Positions 11,215 to 21,736 of a stretch of DNA of 64,000 bases are shown piece by piece. This DNA is from Erythrobasidium yunnanense. Its lineage: Eukaryota; Basidiomycota; Cystobasidiomycetes; Erythrobasidiales; Erythrobasidiaceae. The number at the start of each line of letters is the position of its first letter. Positions within the stretch are counted from its first letter, which is position 1. Both the position numbers and the translations under genes were made by a program. The notes below the pieces were generated by a model. It did not search any database. It was not told the origin of the DNA and saw only the letters and a list, made by a program, of their open reading frames with translations. The DNA lies in the NCBI GenBank assembly GCA_001600175.1, contig BCJC01000001.1, forward strand, positions 62,001 to 126,000. The letters are read 5' to 3'.

Positions 11215-12899
11215 CTATAACCTTGAATCGGGAGTAAACACGCTTTTCGCGTTGAGCGGCAGCTGCTTGAGGGCTTTCTCCTTTTCGGCCAAGAATCGAG
11301 GCGTGCAGGAATACCAATGCTCATTGAAGGTCTCTGCATCATTGCAATAGCACCTGTTCTCGTGCAGAGCGCCCTTGGGGCAGTGCCTGTGATAGATGTT
11401 AGCCTGTCTTTTCAAGCGGAGAATCGGACTTACTGGAAAGGTTCATGTCGGTAGCCAACGTCTTCGAAATAATGTATCTTCTCGTATGCTGAGAACTGAC
11501 ATCAGATATGTGCTTGCATGCCTAGTAAGATCGCCTTACGCAAGAACAGCGCGGCCGCGATCGAATGGACAGGCGCATCTCCCCAACGTTCGTAAAAGAA
11601 GCCTCCCGCCTTGTCGACTGTTATATAACACTTAGTACTATTCAGTGACGGTGTTCCTCTGTACTTACGATACTCGAAGTATTTGAGGTAGGCTTCGCTC
11701 CGCAAAAACGCCAAACTACGCAAGACGAATCAGCCAAGTCGAAACAGAGACGCATCGTACGCACCTCGCCACTTCGTAATTACTCCAAAAATCTGTCTCG
11801 ATACGTGTCAGCTGTGCCAGAGTGCTGCCTGCCATTCACCTACGACAGCTGCGGGCGAACAAATCAGCCTCCGGCCAGGGTCTTCGCAAATACTACATGA
11901 CTTACCGATTGTATGTTTCTCCGCCATCCTCTGACAGGAAAGTCATTGCATTCCTCTCTGGCACGTATTGCGGGTATTCCTTGATGAAATTCTTGGTGGT
12001 TTCCCAGAGCGTCGGGATGGTCTCGATGTATTCGTATATAGATATAGTGAAGCCGTAGACCAACCCACGCTCCTGCATGAACAAGAACGGATCGTAATCT
12101 GCGGAACAGCAGGTAGCAGAGTTAGCAGATGGAATGTCGGGCAGAAGCGAGGCTCCTACCTAGGTCACAGAAGTACTTGACAGATGGTTCAATTCTCCAG
12201 TACCATTCGCTGCAACCAAGTCAGCGATATCAGCGAGATGCTTTGACCGGATGGCTCACAACTGATCCAGCAGCGGATGACGGAAGAAAAAGCCACTCTG
12301 GTATCTGCACATTTCACGATACGGTACGCTGTCGCCGTAAATGACCTTCTTCTCTATCATCTCCTCTCTCGCCTTCTTGGCTTTCTCTTCGTCAATCCAC
12401 GATGGATGCTCCGACCATTGATTCTTGGGTATTTCACCATAGTAGGCCTTTCCAGATACAATTCCGCTAGTCGTCTTCTTGAATTTGTCGTCAAATGGCT
12501 TATCGTTCAGGAAAACGTATGGATAGCTGGTACCTGGTGCCTCAGCCCCCGACCCGGCAGCACGACAGGCTTTACTTACTTGTACTTCCTATTAAACCTG
12601 TCTTCCATAGCCCGGATTGACTCCATTATCGACCACAAATCGCTGTTGCGAGCCAGAATCACGAAAGCGGCGTTTGCTCTTGTGGTGTTTTTGGCTGGCG
12701 CATGATCCTTCAAGCTATCATAGATCTCTTGCACTGCTTTCTGGTCATTTCCACTAGAGTATGCAGATGTCCATTGTCGGATGGATGTCTTTTGCGCATA
12801 GCTGCTGCTCGGACTGAGGTTGACGAGCATTAAATGCACCACGATGATGGCTCCGACAGCAACGCCAGCAAGCCTGGCTCGTATAGGAATAGCAGGCAT
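11215..12899 (-). CDS. GT15 alpha-1,2-mannosyltransferase, Kre2/Ktr family (paralog 2)
   Basis: Second Golgi mannosyltransferase of the same family. Residues about 8-27 form the signal anchor, and a Ser-rich stem follows. Core motifs are [54 protein letters not shown] and the end [15 protein letters not shown]. Exon 1 is 12899-12580 and exon 2 begins at 12526. The signature [13 protein letters not shown] is complete only if a 5-nt micro-exon (11844-11848) is spliced between exons ending ...TACAATCG and beginning ATTTTTGG. Unlike paralog 1, the signature keeps its His and Glu, so this copy looks catalytically competent. The motif is split by introns here but continuous in paralog 1, so the intron layouts have diverged. 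Confidence 0.85.
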
Positions 12900-13483
12900 G
12901 GTGTCTTCTGCCTTGCGGCGAACCTAGTTAGATATCTTCAACAGAGCTCGCGAGGCTTGGCCTTGCAGGATTCCCGTTATGGCTTGGATTTCGAAGTTGT
13001 TGGCAGAAGCTCTTGCAACCGATAGCGACACTTCAGACGCCTATCTCGAAGTCTTGAAGCAACCCCTGCTTGGGGCGACCTCGTATCGCGGATGTCTTGG
13101 AGTGCGCAGTCGGCCAGATGACACCGCCGTCACAGCTTGTCGAATTCCTCTTTCGAGACGGTCAACGAATTCGTTGCTGGAGGTATTCGCGTATTCAGTG
13201 CCAGTCAGAGCAAGCAAGTCAGCTGCCTCTCGTCAAGTCTGCTTCGGGTCCGGCAACATAGCAGGGCGATGTATCATTCGCGTCGCTTCGCAAACGAGAT
13301 TCTCGCGAGAAGGGCTTTCCATTCGCAGCTTAATACTTCGCAAACTGCTTCCTATGATACATGGGTACTGCTGCGACTGCTTGACTTACGCACATACTTG
13401 GGTATCAAACGAACTGATGTGACTGATTTTCCCGTATCTGACTATTCTTGAGCACAGCTCTTCTCTTCTCTTTCTTCATACTC
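12900..13483. other. Upstream region of GT15 paralog 2
   Basis: 584 bp between the GT15 paralog 2 start and the cysteine dioxygenase stop, both on the minus strand. Open frames here (for example 12979-13422) lack motifs and splice logic and were not accepted. Confidence 0.3.
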
Positions 13484-14318
13484 CTAAAGCTTGTGTCCCG
13501 CACTGGAGAAGAATTCGCACTGCTTGACGCGGCTGCTGCGGCCAGTCTTGGGATCGAAGATACGGCAGCCGAAGTGCTCTGCGTTGGGTGGTGTGTATAC
13601 TGAAAAGCGATCAATCAGCAGCGTTCAGGGTCAGATGCGCGAGGACCTACGATGCAGCGAGACCGCAAAGTTATCCGGGTCTGGATTGGACACCTTGTGC
13701 AGGCCAAGCTGATCTGACATGTATGTCACTCCATCGGTAGGGTACAAGGTCTCTCGTATAATCTGTGGGGCCTGATCATGCTCCGGCCAGGTGTACAGAG
13801 TCTCCTTGAGCGTGCCTTTCAAGACCTTCATTACGCAGTGGGCATTGGCGTGGCTGAAGAACAATTTGATGAGCATGATACTTCACACTATGCTAATACT
13901 CACTCGTGAATGGGAGAGCCCTTTCCAGGCGACCATACAAGCAGAAGCCTGCGCCTGACCTTCAGCATCGCCCAAACAAGCTGATCTCGTCGAGCGTCTC
14001 TTACAGATTGGACTTTCCATTTCCTTTATCGACTAGATTTCGTGTATAGCCGCGACTTGGGTCGGCGAAAGCATATCGCGCCCATTCGTCCGGATTAGAG
14101 GTGTAGCGCTTCATCAGGTCGACCAGCTCTTGCGGGTTGACATCTGCGCTGTCGATGCCAGAGGAGGGTCCTAGGAGGTCTGACAGATCTTGCACCAAGC
14201 CTTGAAATGCATCGACCGAGCGCAGGCCCGCAGGGGCCGACGTGCCCATTCTGACAACAGGCGATAGAAGCGGAGCAGGCAGTATCTGAGGCAGTGTAGA
14301 GTGCGCCAACATAGTCAT
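13484..14318 (-). CDS. Cysteine dioxygenase
   Basis: Mononuclear iron enzyme that oxidises L-cysteine with O2 to cysteine sulfinic acid, the first step toward hypotaurine/taurine or sulfite and pyruvate. Four exons (14318-14005, 13948-13904, 13853-13651, 13599-13484) give about 225 residues. The cupin motif reads [19 protein letters not shown], giving two of the three iron-binding His residues and the Cys that forms the thioether cross-link in animal enzymes. The third His is in GLHKVSN, and the cross-link Tyr partner is in SLHLYTPP. All key residues are therefore present. The in-frame ATG at 14366 is an alternative start, but [11 protein letters not shown] fits the usual length better. Unusual repeats lie upstream at 14371-14563. 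Confidence 0.9.
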
Positions 14319-14868
14319 TGTGCGATGGTCCCTCGTTGTATTTCCCGCAAGATTGGCTGGAGACAAGGTCAGTGAAAATCTTGACTCCGGCCGTTCCCTT
14401 TCGACCTCTCCTTTGGCTTGTTTCCGCCGACTCCAGAGCTGCCAAATAGACTATACAGTCGTCCATACCCTCTCTGTGAAGTCCTGCTACTCTGAACGCA
14501 GATGACGCGACTCTGATACCGCGTAGTGAAAATCTTGACGACGTGTCAGGGCAGGATTTTCACCTCGACCCAAAACAACGTGTTTCTGGTCGGTAAACCT
14601 TTTGTAATGGCTCCTGTAAGAGACACAGAGCGGGTGCCGCTTTAATCTAAGTGTCCAAACACTTCAAACACGGCAGCAATGCAGGAAAGTTTAGGCTCAA
14701 CAGTAAACAGGTCGCTGTCGAGGTGTAGCCAATTAGAGCTAGCTGCTCAGCTAATATCATGGGTAAACGAGACTCTTGGAGTTCGAGCGAATCAGCCGAA
14801 AGTGTCTCGACAGGGAAAGGGAGGTTACAAGTACAAAGCTCAATCGGTCACGATAGATGCAAGACATG
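14319..14868. promoter_or_regulatory. Cysteine dioxygenase upstream region with repeats
   Basis: A 15-bp direct repeat AGTGAAAATCTTGAC occurs at 14371-14385 and 14525-14539. The inverted core GATTTTCAC lies at 14555-14563, 20 bp after the second copy. The first copy is just upstream of either possible start. These could be paired binding sites for a regulator, by inference. The rest, to 14868, holds no gene I can support. Confidence 0.45.
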
Positions 14869-16511
14869 TTACATGGGAGGATCTCCAGTGGTTCTCTCTG
14901 ACCAAGCCGTAATGGCAGATATGTTGGATCTGCTGCTACTGCTGGGCGCTGTCACCTTGACTCTAGGCAGTTCAGGCGGATTCGCATCCAGTCTGACAGT
15001 GGAAGGAGCCACTTGCGTGTGAGGACGGGTATGTATGACGGATGAGTAGGCCGAGTCGGGCGTTGGAGGCGCACTTCCGAAACTGAGAGATGAGGGATGC
15101 GTAGGGGTTGAGAGAAGATGGCTGACAACATATATCAGCATATGCAAGCCTATCGCATCAAAATTACTCACTCTGTGACCTGAGACTGGTCAAGCATGGG
15201 CGAGCCAAGATTCTGCAAGCCTGCCAGAGCACCCTTGAGATCGTGATCCAGATCGAGAGTATAAGGAAGTACAGTCTGACGAGCTTGCTTAAAACTTTGC
15301 GGTTGATAATGAGCAGACGCACGAGAAGGTCGGGCTGATTGGCTATGTGGTATGTAGGAAAGGGTGGGCATGGTCTGACTGGCCAGAAGGGGAGACCTAG
15401 CACCAACCATGGGCGAGGCATCGATGATCTTGACTTCAGGCATCGTTGGAACGTTCGTACCCGCTCGCCAGTGATCGACCATACCATCTCCTCCGATATC
15501 TCCCTGAGCGCAAGTAAAACTAGCGGCCGTAGCGGTGCTGACTCCACGCTTAGGCTTGTTGCTTCGGAAGTTGCTCAATACACCTCTTTGTTTCTCGTAG
15601 CCATGCTTCTCATCGGTAGCTGAGTCAATGCTGCTGTCCGGGTCCTGCTTATTCCAAAAGCCTGACAGCCGCGCTACTCTAGTGCCCGATTTCCGCTCCC
15701 TACGCCTAGTCCATGCCTCCGAGATCTTCTCTCTGATGCTAGGTATAATGAGAAGAAGTGCCAGCGTGAGGAAAAGGATAGCCATCACGACACCAGATAT
15801 AGCTGCTGAAGACAATGCGCGCTGTGCTTGATCAGAGTCGCCCTGCATGCCTTCCAAGTTGTTGAGTTCCGCTAGATCGGGCGAGATAGTGCATATGGCA
15901 TTCGAGCATGCAGTGACGTTGCCCGAAGACTTCTTGCGAGTTGCTCCCGTTGTTGTGGAAGTTGGCAAGGAGCTTGGAGTAGCAGAAGCGAGAAGAACGC
16001 GATCTGGACCGCTGGTAGAAGATGTTAATTGGGCGATGGGGATGATTGATGTGCTGAAGGCGGATGGAGCGACACATGTGCCCGATATGCACATTTTGTT
16101 CTGGCAGTCTGATGCCCGTCTGCAATTAGCGGTAGACTTTGAAGACTCCGGTCTAGGAGGGGGAGTCGATGAGGAGACAGCAGTACGCGTGCTTGTCCTA
16201 AATGGTGGCGATGCTTCAGGTGTTGATGTCTTGGACTTATCGTCCTTGTCCTTGTCGTCCTTATTCCTATCATCATTATTTCGCAAATCCGTTGATGGGA
16301 TTGAGGAGGATTTAGAAGATGTCGGCTCTTTTCTGTCTACCGCATTGTTCTCAAGTCCAGGTAGTTGCGGCTTGAGGTCGTCAATTACTGGTTTGGACGA
16401 GGTCGCTGAGAAAGACGACGGAGAAGAAGATGGAAAGTGGGAAGAAGCCTTAATAGAGCGGCTTTGTAACGTAGATGCGGGTAGTGAAGATGTCGCGACG
16501 CTTGCAGACAT
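14869..16511 (-). CDS. Ser/Thr-rich single-pass membrane protein
   Basis: Two exons (16511-15172 and 15121-14869) give about 530 residues. An in-frame ATG at 16601 would add 30. The N-terminal half is a long Ser/Thr/Pro-rich and then Asp/Lys-rich ectodomain ending in a small Cys cluster with spacing C-x5-C-x4-C-x4-C (CRRASDCQNKMCISGTC). One hydrophobic helix (AAISGVVMAILFLTLALLLI, about residue 240) is followed by Arg/Lys and a 270-residue disordered tail. The layout resembles mucin-like cell-wall sensors (Mid2/Wsc/Msb2 type), but I see no named domain. No clear signal peptide is found at either ATG, so an upstream exon may be missing. The splice at 15171 joins two frames that both look coding. 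Confidence 0.65.
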
Positions 16512-17260
16512 AATGTGGATTCGTTTCGAAGGCTGTGCAGGATGCGTAGAAGGTAAAGATGTGATAGTAAACAAAGGCTGTTGAATACGAGAGTGGCACA
16601 TTCTTGACCGCCGACCGCATTTTTGCGACTACCACAACATAGTGCCTTGCGGCCCAGAAATGTCGGTCGAAAATGCGGCCTGGTTTGCACTTCTGTTGTG
16701 ATGCCTGTCATGATACAAACTTAGCGACGCGTCCAGAATTTGCGAACACGTGTGCTGTGTGAAGCAAAGGTTGAGACAGTCGAAGTTGGAAGCGGAGACG
16801 AAGAAAGAGTAGAAGGCCAGTGGCCAACTTGAGATGACTTCAGCTCCTTTGATTACTTCATTTGAACGATTACTACTGTGAGATAGAGGTAACGAGGGTA
16901 GATCGACGGAAATAGGGTGATTTAACCGGTGCGGTACAGACTATACTCGCATATCTTCATGGATGCTGAACCTGCACTTCTCTTCTAGGCTTTGTGCACC
17001 GAGTGTGTTCTTACCGGCTATTTACCTATTTGCTGCCAAGAGGAACGCTGTTTTTGCCCAGTTCGACTAGGGTTGGTAGCAACAAGATGTAGAACGGGTG
17101 TAGATAACTTCGATGGTATAGGAAAGGATCGCGAAACTGAGATGAGAGTTATTAGCGTTTCCTTCGGATCTCGTATTGCGTATACGTACATGACACTTTG
17201 CATATTTGAGTGTTGAGGAGAAATTCGGTGTCGAGCTCATTGGCGTACGAGGTGAAGACG
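16512..17260. other. Intergenic region, PUF gene to membrane-protein gene
   Basis: Upstream region of the Ser/Thr-rich protein and 3' flank of the PUF gene. It may contain a missing 5' exon coding a signal peptide: several frames at 16560-16711 are open and hydrophobic, but none could be joined convincingly. Confidence 0.3.
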
Positions 17261-20200
17261 CTAGCGTCGCGCCATGTAATGATCTTCGAAGCGTCGAGGA
17301 ATGAGGGTAGGGAAACCATCTGGAGAGACGTCGAGCAGTAATTTCTCCACAGCGATCAAATGTTTGGCAGTGAAGGGTGGATTGGAGCACCTGAAGAGAG
17401 TGAGCTGCGTGCTGACCTGCTCGACAATCGCTTGGTGAAGAGGTCCTGTCGAATGCTTAAGCAGTCGCTGAAGAGGGTAATTTGCGTACTGCAGTGAGAT
17501 ACATCAGACAATGGCTCTAGATATGACGCGGCATGAACCTACCTCGTGTCTCAGCATCGAAGCTACTCCGGTTGTGCCGTCAACGCGAGGAGCGAGAACC
17601 TCGCCAGCGATCATGGCAACCTCCGCTTCGTTCGCGTTCATAATGCACTTCTCGATGACTGCGGAAAGGTAACGTAAGTGGGGCGCCTGAGGTCTTGTAC
17701 TTGATGACATACCGTTCGATGCAAATTTGTGTTTCGATAGATGAAGAACTTGTCCGTAGATCTGTGTGATAATGTCCGACTTGTCTAAGGGATGTCCTTT
17801 CTCGAGCACGAATTGGATGACATAGTTGCCATATTGATCTTGCATTCTAATAAAGTTGAATTAGACACGTTAGCGGATGGCTCACTTTGAGCAAGGGAGA
17901 ATAGCTTACAAGTTCTGAGCATAACCCTTGAGCTCGTCAAGAATAGGTCTTGTCATTCTTTCTGGGCAGTTCTCCAAGATGCGCTGAAGGACTCGGCAAG
18001 AGTAGGGATGAGTAGCGAAAGTGTAGACATGGCCGACGAAGGACTCGACGACATGTCGAAGAGAGTCTGCAGGTACAGTCTGAATAATTTTCTGAATAAC
18101 GTGATTTGCATCTGGGGGCGGAACGATCAGTCCTGGACATTTCAGCTGCATGCAAGTGGCTTACTCTGGTCTCTGACGCATTTGTGGATCGACTGCTCAA
18201 TCTCTCGAATGATGATAAGCTGAGTCTCAGGTGATACTGTCTCAACAGCCTTATGGGTTTGACAAGAATATCAGCCTAAGTCTGTCATCACGTAACCAAC
18301 GAATAGTACCTTCTGAATAACTCTGCAGCCGTACGTCTGAAGTGACAGTCGAAGGATACTGCCTTTGAGTCCGTGTGCCATGTTTGCGATCTGATCGGTA
18401 GAAGCTTTTTCGAACAATCGTTGAACACAGAAGTTCGCGAAGACATCGACGGAAAGCTGAAGTATGACTGGGAAGACTTCCTCGTAGATTAAATCGCAGT
18501 CTTCCTCTGTTGGATTCTCAAGGATGTATTCTTGGATGTATCGACTGCCAACTTGATCGGTCATGAATTCGGCAATGTGACCAAGCATGTCCTGCAGTTA
18601 TCAATGAGCGAACACTCAGTGTCTGTATAAACAATACTGGCGAGTATAGGTCACCTTTACCACCCATTGACGATTCTTGTCTGCGCGGAACTCCTCGAGA
18701 AGAGGGCTTCTGATGATCGTCGACTTGCCTTCACCAATGCGAGGTCTAGGCTCGTAGTTGCTGTGCATCCCAAGCGGAAGATAGGGAGAAGCAGGCCCGA
18801 CCATGCCCAAGCCATAGTTTGGCATCGTCTGCGAAGCAGGCAGATAATCGCTGCCGGAGCTAGTGTATCGATAGAGACTGGAAGAGCTGCTATTCTGGGA
18901 GGGAGGGGTATGTATACCCATCATACCACCTTCATTTCGCAAAGAGTAGGGCGAAGCGCCTCCAAACATGCCTGAATTGGCGAAGGGACTGTCCATGAAC
19001 GGCGATCTTCCTAGCTGAGGACTGCTGTACGAGCTCATCTGCCATGCCTGAGGAAAGTTAATTACGGTCATTCATGTACGCAAGCAATGCCAACCTGAGG
19101 CCGCTTACATTCGGGGTAGTGCGTCGCGGCTGATAGCCTGTGGGATTGTAGGGCGAGATGCCGTAACCCGAATCTCTTCTTGTACTTGCATAGCTGCTTC
19201 CAAAGCCATTCGTGGAGCCGAATGGTGCGAAGACACCGTTGCCGAAAGCATCTGGTGTGCCTTGCCCGTAGAGGGCGGGTCCGAACGGTAGCGACGCAAT
19301 TGAAGATGCACCATCGGAGAAGGTTGTTGCAGCACTCATCTGGCGCGCACGCTGTCCCACACTCCCAGCATCCGAATCATCGGTCATGTAGTTGAAATCG
19401 AGGTTTCGGCCAAAATTGCCTTGGCCGCTAGTAGTGTTGCCAAGTGCGCCGTACTTGTTCTGCACAGTCTGAGCATTGCCAGACATATTGTTGGCATGCT
19501 CACGAGCAGACATCGGGTTCGCGAACGAGGAAGTACCGTTGAAGGCGTCTCGCGACTGGACAGGCGAAGATGCGCCGCTCTGCCTGCCGGCGACCGGCAC
19601 GCCATAGCTGGTATTTCCAGGTGCAGTATAGCCCAAAGCAGCACCAGGTGCCTTTGCGCCAGGCGCTGCGCCCTCGCTGACATCCGGAACTGAAGGTAGA
19701 CGGCCTCCTCCGATAGTTGTTGGCAGGATTGTCTTCACAGAGGTGGGACTTCCTTCACCCAATCTGCGATTCAGCGAGGTCGTTCGAGTGAGAGGACTTC
19801 CGCGATTGTCAGACGGAGAGTAGGCCGCTTTGTCAGACGGGCTGGCTCGATCCATGTTTGTCGCAGGGAGATCGAGCATGGAAGAAAAGGAAACATTGCG
19901 AGGAAGCAGCGAACCTGTCGCAGCTGAATTTCCGCCAGGCTGTTATAATAAGTGCAGACAGGATGTATCAGCAATAGGCTCAGAGTAGTATAGTATGCAC
20001 ATGAGCTACCTACCGACAGATCAGAGGAGCTGACAGAAGCTTTGGCTCGCTCTGGACTAGCAGAAGGATCGAGAGCGAAACTTTGGGGAGGAATGTTGCT
20101 CGTAGCGGCGAACTCTTCAGGCCAAGCTGCTGGAACTGCACCCAGGCCAGAACTAGACGATGTAGACGTGGCATTGTGTTTGAGCGAGGTTGCCCTTTTC

Positions 20201-20676
20201 AGGCCCTTGTCGCTGTTCAGTACGACGCTAGCTGCGAGCGCACTGGCAAGCTCTTCATCCTGTTGTTTGTTGCCAGCATCGCTGCGACTGCCTACTGCAC
20301 TGTCATCCGCACTCTTGACGCTTGCAGAATCCTGTTGCGACGCAGGCACGCTCGAGTCGGTCCATAGATTCCAGGGTTGAGAAGCCATCACACCGTTTCC
20401 TAAAGCGGCACTTGGAGTGTTGCTACCTGATCCAGGTACAGTCGACAGTCCTGAGTGAGCTGTCTCGGACGCTGAGACATCTTTGTCGCCTCTGAAGAAT
20501 TCGACGGCTGGGACACTGCGTTGACCTGGAGGTGCTTTGGAGAAGTTTGGAGGAGGCAGAGAGCCGAGACCCATTCTCATAGGCTCGAACGATGACCTTC
20601 TAATCAGGTTTGGCTGCACTGCGACCTGACTTGCAGCAGCGAGCGTCGCAGCTGGAGCCGGAGGAGGACTAGGCAT
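17261..20676 (-). CDS. Pumilio/PUF RNA-binding protein (Puf3-like)
   Basis: Binds mRNA 3' UTR elements and promotes decay or repression, typically through CCR4-NOT. Exons include 20676-20014, 19939-19109, 19047-18655 and one starting at 18591; the frame ends at 17261 with EDHYMARR. The first ~600 residues are low complexity (Ser, Ala, Gly, Asn). The PUF domain begins at [19 protein letters not shown]. All eight repeats can be read from their base-contact helices: SRYIQ, NFCVQ, CRVIQ, NHVIQ, CRVLQ, NYVIQ, SNVIE and NYPLQ. This set is that of Puf3/Pumilio proteins. The C-terminal cap [17 protein letters not shown] follows. An upstream in-frame ATG at 20778 is a possible alternative start. Confidence 0.9.
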
Positions 20677-21736
20677 TGTCGCAGGGGTAACGAAGTGCCT
20701 TGTCGCAAGCGAAGGAGTCTGTTGACAGCGTGTATGTGTGACTCTGATAGGTATAGAGGTAGCAGAATACGAGGGCAAGCGAAGGTGGAGATGCGTTGAG
20801 CAGGTCAGCGCAAATTTTCGAAACGGTGCCCGACTTTCAAATGCTCACGTGCTGATCGAAGACCTGGATTATGCGACGTTTGATAAGAGTGCGAAAGGTA
20901 GATAGGTTTATAGTAGCGGTATTCTGTCTATGCGTAAGCTGCGAACGTTCAGCTCTAAGCCTGTTCGTGCTTTTCGCTTTTCGAGGTGATAGGACTTCTG
21001 ACTAGCCTCGAAGACCTGGCTTTGGCTAGCGTAGAGTCAGTTTAGGATGCGAAGACTGCTATCTTGCGTTCTTCTTTTAGCATACAGAACGCTCCTGTCC
21101 GCTGAGAGCGGCAAGGTAGGTCGCAGTAGGTAAGGATTGGTTTGCCAGTCGGGAGTACAGCTTGAGTTCCAGCCTTGTGAGCCGTAGAGCCATGATCACC
21201 TCGGACGAGGATTAAGCTCGCCAGACTCAACGGACGGACCGCTTCCATCGAGGAGGAGAGGGGTCGGGAAGGCAGTCGAGCCCAAGTCCACATGGCAGAA
21301 GCTGAAACAAGGGGGAACGAAGCTTCCTTTGTCATGCGTTGTTTCTTTCATCATGCACGGCTGTCAGAGCTGGGAGCCTTTTCTTGTCGAGTTTTGAGCG
21401 GCAGGCTCTTGCTTTTTTGGCTCTTCTTCATCTCGCATTGCTCGCTGGAAGGCGGTCTCAGCATACGCAAACGCTTTGCTTCTGTCGTGTTGTCAAAGAG
21501 CAGTGTTTCTTCGTGCACAGGCTTCGGCGTCGTTCCGTCTTCCAGACAGCTCTTAGCGGCCCAATTTGACACGTCAAGAGCCAAACAGCAGACAAATCGA
21601 TATAAGACTATCAGACTTAGGTTCTCATGAAAGCAGCTCTCAGATAGGACTAGCGAGTATATATTATTGCGTATCATAACGCCTATTGGCCTGGTCCAGC
21701 ATCACCTGCTCTGCAGACAACGCGGACATTCGTCAA
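20677..21736. other. Upstream region of the PUF gene
   Basis: About 1 kb between the PUF start and the dynein stop codon, both on the minus strand. It contains a 112-codon plus-strand open frame (21292-21630) with no motif support, which I do not accept as a gene. Nothing else is recognised. Confidence 0.3.

Noticed and set aside
12979-13422. 147-codon plus-strand frame upstream of GT15 paralog 2
   Set aside because: No recognisable domain; sits in the promoter of a minus-strand gene.
15847-16584. 245-codon plus-strand frame
   Set aside because: Antisense shadow of the Ser-rich membrane protein; Ser codons read backwards leave few stops.
21292-21630. 112-codon plus-strand frame between PUF and dynein
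   Set aside because: No motif, and hydrophobic stretch likely by chance; overlapping alternative frames equally open.
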